A DNA stretch of 64,000 nucleotides, taken from assembly GCF_000418325.1 (NCBI RefSeq), contig NC_021658.1, positions 10,430,001-10,494,000 of the forward strand. The letters run 5' to 3'. Positions within the stretch are counted from its first letter, which is position 1. Every line of letters begins with the position of its first letter. Source of the stretch: Sorangium cellulosum So0157-2 (lineage in GTDB: Bacteria; Myxococcota_A; Polyangia; Polyangiales; Polyangiaceae). A program made the position numbers and the translations under genes. Positions 32,586 through 40,247 of the stretch are shown piece after piece. Under the pieces are notes generated by a model. It was not told the DNA's origin. It was given only the letters and a program-made list of their open reading frames with translations, and did no database searches.

Positions 32586-33620
32586 ATGTTCACGGCAATC
32601 GCATCATCACAGCAGCCCATCGAGCTTCGCCGCCTTGAAGGAGCGATCTTCGCGGTCACCGGGCCTCACGTGGCGCGGGCCCACGGCGGGCGGCTCCACG
32701 ATCCGCGGAGGACCGAGGTCGTGGTGGCGCCGAGCGCCGATGGGGTGTCTCCGCCGCCCGTCGTTCCGCAAGAGATCAAGGACATGGCCGGCCGATGGCC
32801 GGATCGCGTCTGGGCCCTCGCCACGAACGTGGGATGGCAGGCGCACGCTGCCGCCGGCCCGTCTCCGGCGATGCCGGGCATCATCACGGCGGCATCTCCG
32901 CGAAACGCGGTGGTCCGCTGGGACGAGGAGCGCGGGCGATGGGTGGAGCAGCCGGATCTCGCGTGGATCCGCAGGTGGGCAGATGGGGTGCTCGCCATGG
33001 GCGTCGACGGCGCCCTCCGGTGGCTCGACGGCTCGGACAGGCCCATCCCTCCCGTCCTCGCCGAGAAGCTCTTGTGGGACGGCTGGAACCCGCCCTTCGG
33101 GCTCGGCACGACGAAATCCGGCGACGTGATTGTTTTCGTGACACAGTCCACGCGCCTCGAACCTGGGTGGTGGGTGTTCCCGCGAGGTGAGCTCACGCCG
33201 GAGAGGCTCGTGCTGCCACCCGGCGTGGATGAGAAGAGCGTCGCAGTGCATACCGGAGGTGGAGGCGACGAGCTCCTCGCGCGGGGCTCGCTGCGATCCG
33301 GGGAGCGCTTCATCGCACGTCGCGCCCAGGGCACATGGCAGATGCTGCCGCCCTTCCGGGGGGACTACGGCGTGCCGTACCTCCTGGCCACGCCGTCGGG
33401 AGGGCTCTTCGTGTGCTCTAGCGACCACACGTCGCCGCTCTGCATCTACCGTCTGGGTCGAGGAGGGAGCTGGGAGCCTATTCCCATCCCGTTCCACACG
33501 GATCCGAGCAAGTTCTCCTCATCTTGTCTGGTGGCCGGCGAGGAAGGCGACCTGTGGCTCACCGTGGATTTCGGCGATCGCTACCGGCATCAGGTCGTCC
33601 TTTACCACGCGCGAGGCTAG
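32586..33620 (+). CDS. Uncharacterised beta-propeller-like protein next to T6SS cargo
   Basis: 344 residues, with many short beta strands and tryptophans (RWPDRVWALATNVGWQ, ADGVLAMGVDGALRWLDG, GLFVCSSDHTSPLCIYRLG, GEEGDLWLTVDFGDRYRH) in a repeating pattern that would suit a beta-propeller. It has no signal peptide. It follows the previous gene by 21 bp and converges on the RHS toxin gene. A stand-alone gene of this kind beside an RHS toxin could be an immunity protein, but nothing in the sequence proves that and the opposite strand makes it less likely. Confidence 0.6.
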   Translation: MFTAIASSQQPIELRRLEGAIFAVTGPHVARAHGGRLHDPRRTEVVVAPSADGVSPPPVVPQEIKDMAGRWPDRVWALATNVGWQAHAAAGPSPAMPGIITAASPRNAVVRWDEERGRWVEQPDLAWIRRWADGVLAMGVDGALRWLDGSDRPIPPVLAEKLLWDGWNPPFGLGTTKSGDVIVFVTQSTRLEPGWWVFPRGELTPERLVLPPGVDEKSVAVHTGGGGDELLARGSLRSGERFIARRAQGTWQMLPPFRGDYGVPYLLATPSGGLFVCSSDHTSPLCIYRLGRGGSWEPIPIPFHTDPSKFSSSCLVAGEEGDLWLTVDFGDRYRHQVVLYHARG

Positions 33621-33745
33621 CACCCCGCCCAGGTTCGTCCCTGGTTCCGCGCGGGAGAGGCCGCGCGACGCGGACCGCCTCGCCGCGAGCCGCCCAGCTG
33701 GGCGAGACCTCTCACGCAGTCAGGAGCGGTCGGTGCGCCGCGGAG
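33621..33745. other. Convergent intergenic region
   Basis: 125 bases between the propeller-like gene and the end of the RHS gene. No gene, and no clear hairpin. Confidence 0.3.
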
Positions 33746-36700
33746 CTAGCTGCCCGGCGGAGGCGCAGGCGGCGCGGGCAGCGTCGTGTACTGGTCGTGC
33801 CGGTTATTGACATGGGGCATGCCGTTATAAAATGAGTTCCACTGTCCGGGGCGCGCCGGGTCGGGGACGGGGTCAGGCTCGCCGGGCCGCGGCACATAGT
33901 TCGAGCTGTTGGCCACCCCTTGCTGAGGCGCGATCCGCTCGCCGAGACCCCAGACGATGTCGCTCGGGGCGAGGACCTGACGGTTGGGGTAAGCGGCAGA
34001 GACCTGCGCGCCCACGCCGTTCGGCATGCGGCCCGTGTTGCACGAGTTGAGCGTGATCAGCGCCGCGCCGTTGTAATTTCCGGCCGCGTTGACGATGGCC
34101 AGGAGCTGGCCCGGCGTATGGAAGGAGTGGACCCCGTTCGCGTCCGGCACCGCCACGTGATGGGCTGTCCCGTGCACCACGATCGCATAGTTGTTCGGGT
34201 TCGGATTGATGCGGGAAATGCAGTAGGCGACGAACCGGTCTCTCGCCGGGTTGCCGACGATGACGCAGGCGAGGCCCAGCGGGTCGGCGTGCGTGGTCGG
34301 GCTGCCATCGAAGGCGAAGAGGTTGCGGCCGCCGAGCAGCTCGAGCGGATCCGGGCTCAGGAAGCGCGCCACCTTGGGATCGAAGTAGCGATAGCGGACG
34401 TAGCAGAGGTCCGTCTCCTCGTCGTGGTACTGGCCGAGCAGCCGGAAGGGGGACGCGACGGGCGCGCCGCCCTCGGGGCGCGCTGCCTGGACGACCCTGC
34501 CGAACGCCGCGTGGCACGCGGACCACGCGACCTCCCCCTCGGGGCCGATGAGCTCTGTCGGAGTGCCGAGATGATCGGTGATCACCGCGTACACCACGCC
34601 GCTCTCCTGCTGGAGGAGCGGGCGCATCGTCCCCGGCTCGTGCACGAAGACGCGCACGCCGCGCTCGGAGTCGAGCTCGGCGGCAAGGCAGATGCCGTCC
34701 CACAGGTACTCGACGACGCGGGGCCTCGGCGCCTCCGACGCGGGAGCGGTCGGCGAGACCGGCGGGACGACCTCCTTCCTGACGCGGCGGCCGAACGGGT
34801 CGTAGGCGAACAGCACGCGCGAGCCGCCAGGGCGCCGGACCTCGCGGAGCTGGCCGCGGCAGTCCCAGAGGTACTCGGTCTCGCCGTCGGAGCGCGTCTC
34901 GCGGGTGCGCCGGTTTGCGTCGTCGTAGGCATACGCGGCCTCCTCGGTGCGGAGCAGGAGCCCGCCAGGCCCCGTCTCCCAGGCCGCGCCCGCCGGCTTC
35001 AGCGCGCCCCCGGCGTCGTACTCGAACGACTCGCGCCCCTTCGCCGAGCTCGCGTCGAGCAGCATTCCGTGCGGATCGTAGCGGTAACGCGTGACGCCCC
35101 AGCGCATGTCGTTGCGCTCGACGAGCGCGCCTCGCGCGTCGTACAGGTAAAGGCGATCGACGAGCGTGCGCCCGGGGGCGCCGACCCAGTCGCGGGTCGG
35201 GCGCGCCATCGGATCGATCTCGCGCCGCGCGTCCACGCCCGCGCCCACGAAGACCTTCCGCAGCAGCGTTCCGGCGAGATCGCGCTGGAGATCCACACGG
35301 TAGCCGTCGTGATCGATCGACGCGACGTTGCCCTCCTCGTCGTAGGCATAGCGGGTCACGTGCCCCGTCGGCAGGTGGCGCGCCGTGCAGCGGTTCTGGG
35401 CGTCGTACTCGTAGCGGATCGTCCGGCCGTTCTGCGTCTCGGCGGCCACGCGGCCGAGCGCGTCGTGCTCGATGCGCACGCGGACCACGCCCGCCGGATC
35501 GTCGAAGACATACTCGACGGTGCGGTCGTCGGGCGCCTCGACCTTGATCGCGCCGTGCGGCGTCTCCTCGGCCAGGATCCTGCCCATGCCGTCGTAGCGG
35601 AGCGCGCGGAAGGTGCCGTCGGGGTTCTCCACGCGCGCGAGGCGGCCGTTCTTGCCGTGCCAGGCCCGCGCGACACGGCCGTCGAAGGCGCGGTATTCGC
35701 GGAGCCTGCCGGAGCGGTCATAGCGTAGATCGAAGGTCTCGCCCTTCGGGTTCTTCACCTGCTGGAGCCGCTCGTTCAGATCGTAGGAGAGCGACCAGAT
35801 CGAGCCGTCGGGCGAGACCACCTCGACAGGAGAGTTCAGGCCGGCATAACGGAACGTCTCGGTGCGCCCGAGCGCGTCGGTGCGACGCGTGAGGCGGCCG
35901 AGCGCGTCGTACTCGAAGTGGAGCGTGGTCCTGTCGGGCAGGTGGAGCGCGAGCGTCCGGCCGAGGGCGTCGAGCTCGCGGCGCGTCACCCGGCCGACGG
36001 GATCGATGTAAACCACCGGCCGCCCGAGCGCGTCGTGGCGGAAGCGGCGCACCCCGCCGCGGGGCGTGCGCTCCTCCACGACATTGTGGTGCTCGTCGTA
36101 GACGAACCCGCCGCGGAGCCCGTCGGGCCCGTAGACCGCGGCGAGGCGGCCCTGCTCGTCGTACTGCATGGTCAGGAACGCGCCGGACGCGTACTTCACC
36201 GAGGCGAGCCGGCCCCGGTGATCGTAGGCGTGCTCGGTCGTCACGCCGCCGATGCGGCGCCGCACCAGGAGGTCTTCCGCGTACTCGAGCTCGACGACCG
36301 GGCCGAGCGGATCGGTGAAGCGCGTGACGTTGCCTCGCGCGTCGCGCGTGAAGGTCAGCGTGTTGCCTGCCGCGTCCCTTGCCTGGAGGAGCAGGCCGTC
36401 ATCGTCGAACTCGAGATCCTGCGCGCGTAGGCCGTCGGACGAGGCCTCGCGCACCACCGAGCCGTCCGCGAGCCGCCAGGTGAAGACGCGGGGCTCGAGG
36501 TTGCCGGTGAGGCGGGTGATCCCCTGCTCGAGATCGTAGGTGAGGTCGCCGGCGTGGAGATCGCCGTCGCCCCAGGACCGAACGCAGCGGCCCGTGTCGG
36601 GGTCGTAGCGGTAGTGGAACGAGAGGCCGTTCGCCAGCGTCTTCAGGGTGAGGCGGCGCTGCTCGTCGTAGCCGTACGACTCGCCGTGGCCGAGCGGATC

Positions 36701-37771
36701 GGTCGCCCGCACGAGCTCGCCGCCGTCGCCGTACGCGAAGGAGACGGCGTAGACCGGGGCGCCCCCCTCGCCGCCCGGAGGGAAGACCTCGAGGCGCACG
36801 ATGCGGCCGTCGCCGTCGTGGGTGAGGGCGATCGTGCGGCGCGCGGTGTCGATGATCCGCACGAGCCGCTCCGCCTCGTACTCCAGGACGACCCTGTGCC
36901 CGGACTCATCGGAGATCTCGCGGAGATAGGCGCGTCCTCCGCCGGCGGGCGAGAACGTCCGCGTGAGGCGCGTGTCGAGGGAGAAGACCGTGGCGCCGCC
37001 GCGGACGTCGCGGGTGACCACGAGGCGCTTGCCCCGGTGAAAGGCCGGCTCGCGCGGCTTCGCGTCACGCACGGTGATCGTCGCGCCGTCCGCGTCGCGG
37101 AGGCGCAGCACGTCGCCCTCGACGTCGATCCATTGGTGGTACGCGTGCGTCCAGCCGCCGCGCCCGAGCGGCGTGTGCTCGCGGTTGCGCGCGGAGCTGT
37201 AGAGGCGCTTCCAGTCGATCGGGATGAGGCCCGGGATCGAGAGGTCCAGGTTCTCGTCGACCACGGCGCCGGACGCGACCGAGATCGGATCGAGCGTCAC
37301 CATCACGTTCACGGCGCTGCCATCGTACGCGGCGGCCCGGACCATGGCGGCCATCAGGAGCACCCCGCTGACCTGGGCGATTTCGGCCTCGGCCGTGATG
37401 ACGTTGAGACGCACCTGGTCGCCGGTGCACGCGACGCCGCGGCCGCCGGCCATCACCTTGGTCGACGCGGTGTAGACGTTGCACACGTCGTTCACGGCGC
37501 GCGTCACGGCATCGCCGCCGGTCGGCTCGGAAGGGGCGTTGCCCAGCGGCACGACCGTCATCCAGCTGCCCTTCACGAGCACCGGCGCGCCCGCGACCTG
37601 AAGGCGGTCGGCGGTGCCCGTCGCGCTCCGCGAGTATGCCGCGTACAGGTACGGGGCCGGCACCGGACCGGCCGGAGGCGTCGGCGGCGACGTGCTGATG
37701 GCCGGCACGGGGCCGGGGCAGAAGTGGTTGCTCTGCGTCGTCGCGATGGCCTTGAGGTTGATCGTCGCCAC
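33746..37771 (-). CDS. RHS-repeat effector with caspase-like C-terminal toxin
   Basis: 1341 residues. The N-terminus (about 1-170) looks like a PAAR-like DUF4150 domain (HFCPGPVPAIS, DVCNVYTASTKVMAGGRGVAC). Then come many RHS/YD repeats (YDALGRLTRRTDALGRTETF and similar). The cage-closing core RYRYFDPKVARFLSPDPLEL ends with THADPLGLA near 1165, and a variable tip follows. The tip (about 1168-1341) has a strand YAIVVHGTAHHV (His about 1199) and ALITLNSCNTGRMPNG (Cys about 1243), the His/Cys layout of caspase/CHAT-clan peptidases. The GTG at 37771 is chosen: it lies 34 bp after the previous gene's stop and is preceded by a GA-rich ribosome site. It is the last gene of the VgrG operon. Confidence 0.82.
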   Translation of the reverse strand: MATINLKAIATTQSNHFCPGPVPAISTSPPTPPAGPVPAPYLYAAYSRSATGTADRLQVAGAPVLVKGSWMTVVPLGNAPSEPTGGDAVTRAVNDVCNVYTASTKVMAGGRGVACTGDQVRLNVITAEAEIAQVSGVLLMAAMVRAAAYDGSAVNVMVTLDPISVASGAVVDENLDLSIPGLIPIDWKRLYSSARNREHTPLGRGGWTHAYHQWIDVEGDVLRLRDADGATITVRDAKPREPAFHRGKRLVVTRDVRGGATVFSLDTRLTRTFSPAGGGRAYLREISDESGHRVVLEYEAERLVRIIDTARRTIALTHDGDGRIVRLEVFPPGGEGGAPVYAVSFAYGDGGELVRATDPLGHGESYGYDEQRRLTLKTLANGLSFHYRYDPDTGRCVRSWGDGDLHAGDLTYDLEQGITRLTGNLEPRVFTWRLADGSVVREASSDGLRAQDLEFDDDGLLLQARDAAGNTLTFTRDARGNVTRFTDPLGPVVELEYAEDLLVRRRIGGVTTEHAYDHRGRLASVKYASGAFLTMQYDEQGRLAAVYGPDGLRGGFVYDEHHNVVEERTPRGGVRRFRHDALGRPVVYIDPVGRVTRRELDALGRTLALHLPDRTTLHFEYDALGRLTRRTDALGRTETFRYAGLNSPVEVVSPDGSIWSLSYDLNERLQQVKNPKGETFDLRYDRSGRLREYRAFDGRVARAWHGKNGRLARVENPDGTFRALRYDGMGRILAEETPHGAIKVEAPDDRTVEYVFDDPAGVVRVRIEHDALGRVAAETQNGRTIRYEYDAQNRCTARHLPTGHVTRYAYDEEGNVASIDHDGYRVDLQRDLAGTLLRKVFVGAGVDARREIDPMARPTRDWVGAPGRTLVDRLYLYDARGALVERNDMRWGVTRYRYDPHGMLLDASSAKGRESFEYDAGGALKPAGAAWETGPGGLLLRTEEAAYAYDDANRRTRETRSDGETEYLWDCRGQLREVRRPGGSRVLFAYDPFGRRVRKEVVPPVSPTAPASEAPRPRVVEYLWDGICLAAELDSERGVRVFVHEPGTMRPLLQQESGVVYAVITDHLGTPTELIGPEGEVAWSACHAAFGRVVQAARPEGGAPVASPFRLLGQYHDEETDLCYVRYRYFDPKVARFLSPDPLELLGGRNLFAFDGSPTTHADPLGLACVIVGNPARDRFVAYCISRINPNPNNYAIVVHGTAHHVAVPDANGVHSFHTPGQLLAIVNAAGNYNGAALITLNSCNTGRMPNGVGAQVSAAYPNRQVLAPSDIVWGLGERIAPQQGVANSSNYVPRPGEPDPVPDPARPGQWNSFYNGMPHVNNRHDQYTTLPAPPAPPPGS

Positions 37772-37805
37772 GGTGTCTCTCTCGTCTCTGGGGTGCGCGC
37801 GGCGG

Positions 37806-40247
37806 TCAGCCCCGGCTCCGCGCGAGGGCAAGGAAGGTCGTGAGGTTCGCCTCCGCCCGCGCATGGGGGCCGCTCACGTCGACGAGCTCGGGCAGGTGGA
37901 GGCGGGCGCGCAGCTCGTCGAGGCGCTGCTCCAGGGCGAGGCGCGAGAGCTCGCCCGAGGCGCACTCGTCCGCCACCACCGCGGGCGAGAAGAGGCGGCC
38001 CCGCCGGTAGCGCGCCCTCGGGTCGAGGGGCTGCGCCGCGAGCGCCTCCCGCCAGGCGCCCGCTTCCGACGCCCGCGCAGCCGGGACGAGCGGGCCGAGG
38101 AACGTGCGCAGCGCCTCCGCGGCGTCGTCGGCGAGCTCCCCGTCGAGGTGCCGGATCAGCCAGTCGGAAGACGCGGGGCAGCCGAACCGCCCCACGGCGG
38201 AGAGGGACGCGCGTGTGGGCCGGTGGCGGCCTAGCAGGGCCTCGAGGCGCGGCCAGTCGGCGGGGCCGCCGGCGAGCACGAACAGCTCCGCAGCGCGCGG
38301 GCCGAGGCGCGCGCAGAGGGCGTCGTCGCGGTGGAGATCGGGCTCGCCCCCGATCGCGAGCACGCGCGCAGCCGACCAGGCCACCGCCGGGGCGGCTGCG
38401 CGGCAGCGATCCCAGAGCTGCTCCGTGAAGCGGGCGCGCTGCGCGACGGGCAGGCGCTCGCAGGCCCAGATCGCGGCGCGCACCACCGCGTCGTGGTCGT
38501 CGTCGAGCGCGACGCCGAGCGCGGCGAGCGGGATCTCGCCGCGGGAGGAGAGCAGCGTCACGCCGATGGCCCGGGCGATCGGGTGCGCCGACGCGCAGAG
38601 CGCGCGCGTGAGGTCCTCGAGGCCGGGGTGATCCGCGTGCGCGAGGGCCTCGGCGACAGCGATCGCGTGGTCCTCGGCGTCATGCGGCAGGAGGTGGATG
38701 GCGCGGTGGATCGCGGCGAGCGCGTCGTCGCCCGCGAACGCGGCGAGCGCGAGCGCGGCCGCGGACGACCTCCAGGGGTCGTCGATCGAGCGCTCCCAGA
38801 AGGCGGCGAGCTCGATGACCGCGCGCGGGCCCGCGGCGACGATCGCGTCGATCTGGCGGAGCAGCCGCGCTTCGGTCGACGGGAGCCACGCGCGCGGGGC
38901 CTCGAGGCGATCGCGGGCGAGCGCGGCGGCGAGCTCCCCGCAGTGGGCCACGACGGAGGCGTAGAAGCTGGGCAGCGCGAGCTCGATCACGCGCTCGGGG
39001 TCGAGCCGCACCGGCGCCGCGGGGGCGATCTCGCGTGGCAGCGCCGGGAGCAGCGGATCCACGTCGTTCGCCGCCGCCGCGGGCGCCCCTGCCTCCGTCC
39101 CGGCGACGTCCTCGTCGCGCCGCGCTTCGTCGTCCGTCTCCTCCTCGGGCGGCTCCGGCGGCGGGACGAAGGGGTCGCGCTCCACGGACCGCGCGGTCAC
39201 CTCGACGGCGAGCGGCAGCAGCACCCGAGCTCCGTCCGCGGTCGTGTCTGCTGGCGGAGGAGGCGCGCAGCCGAGCGCGATGCCGCGGGTGCCGTCACGG
39301 GAGATGGCCCAGGCCACGAAGCTCGAGGCGGCGTCGGGGGGCGCGGCGCCGTGGCGGAAGGACGCGAAGGCATAGGCGACGTTCATCGCGCCCGCCGCCG
39401 CGCCGAGCGCGCCGACCTCCGCCTCGAGGCACGGGCCGAAGTAGCTCGAGGCGAGGCGATCCGCCGAGCGCGCCGCGGTCCATTCCCACTCGCGGCAGCG
39501 GAGCGCGTCGACGCGGCCCTGCCCGAAGACGGCCTGGATCGGCCTCGATGCGGGCAGGCCCTGGAAGAGCGCGGTCATCGACGCGGCGTCGACGGGCTCG
39601 TCGTCGTCGTCGGTCGCGCGCCCGGGCGCGCACCGACTCGAGACGATCTCGCCGAGAGCCGCGAGGCCGAAGCGCGAGGCTTGCTCCGGGGAGGCGAGCA
39701 GGACCGCGCCCGCGCCCTCGGAGGGCGGCGGCGGCGCGAGCAGCCAGGGGCTCGGGGGTCGCCCCTGCCGGTCGGCGAGCGCGTCGAGGCCGGCGAGGGA
39801 GTCGACACCGACGAGGAGCGCGGCCCCGATCGCGCGGCTTTCGATGAGCTCTGCAATCCGAGCGAGCGCGGCGAAGGCGCCGGCCGCCCCCGTGAAGCGC
39901 TGCGCCGAGGGAGCGAGGCCTCGGGCGAGCCCGGCGAGCGCCTCCTCGCGCAGGCCCGGGCGGGGCGCGGGGGTCACGAGGAAGTGAGGGACCGCCGCGG
40001 CGGCACCTCTGGGCAGCGCGGCGAGGGCCTCGGCGGCGGCGCTCCGGGCGAGGGCGAGGAGACGGTCCGCGTCGGCGTTCCGGGGCTTCATCCACGGGCA
40101 GTAGCGGGCGTCGACCCGGCGGCCGTCGGGGCCGAGGAACGGCGAGGGCGGGGGCGGCGGTGCCCCGGCGCGCAGAAAGAAGACGTGATCGCGGGCCGAG
40201 GCGCCAGCCGGCGAGATCAGGCCAAGGCCGAGGACCGAGAGCGTCAT
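37806..40247 (-). CDS. KS-fold (thiolase-like) protein fused to HEAT repeats, T6SS adaptor type
   Basis: 813 residues. The N-terminal half (about 1-330) has a ketosynthase-like fold (LSVLGLGLISPAGA, ALLVGVDSLAGLDAL, PPSEGAGAVLLA), but the region that should carry the catalytic Cys reads TGAAGAFAALARI without one. The C-terminal half is HEAT-like (repeated 30-residue helix pairs with AL.DDDHDAVVRAAIWACERL) as in the TIGR02270 T6SS family. These proteins are common next to VgrG genes. I infer a catalytically inert adaptor for effector loading. The ATG at 40247 overlaps the previous stop (ATGA), which fixes it. Confidence 0.75.
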   Translation of the reverse strand: MTLSVLGLGLISPAGASARDHVFFLRAGAPPPPPSPFLGPDGRRVDARYCPWMKPRNADADRLLALARSAAAEALAALPRGAAAAVPHFLVTPAPRPGLREEALAGLARGLAPSAQRFTGAAGAFAALARIAELIESRAIGAALLVGVDSLAGLDALADRQGRPPSPWLLAPPPPSEGAGAVLLASPEQASRFGLAALGEIVSSRCAPGRATDDDDEPVDAASMTALFQGLPASRPIQAVFGQGRVDALRCREWEWTAARSADRLASSYFGPCLEAEVGALGAAAGAMNVAYAFASFRHGAAPPDAASSFVAWAISRDGTRGIALGCAPPPPADTTADGARVLLPLAVEVTARSVERDPFVPPPEPPEEETDDEARRDEDVAGTEAGAPAAAANDVDPLLPALPREIAPAAPVRLDPERVIELALPSFYASVVAHCGELAAALARDRLEAPRAWLPSTEARLLRQIDAIVAAGPRAVIELAAFWERSIDDPWRSSAAALALAAFAGDDALAAIHRAIHLLPHDAEDHAIAVAEALAHADHPGLEDLTRALCASAHPIARAIGVTLLSSRGEIPLAALGVALDDDHDAVVRAAIWACERLPVAQRARFTEQLWDRCRAAAPAVAWSAARVLAIGGEPDLHRDDALCARLGPRAAELFVLAGGPADWPRLEALLGRHRPTRASLSAVGRFGCPASSDWLIRHLDGELADDAAEALRTFLGPLVPAARASEAGAWREALAAQPLDPRARYRRGRLFSPAVVADECASGELSRLALEQRLDELRARLHLPELVDVSGPHARAEANLTTFLALARSRG

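Noticed and set aside
36554-37843. Long plus-strand frame opposite the RHS gene
   Set aside because: Shadow of RHS coding in high-GC DNA; no domains, start or ribosome site.
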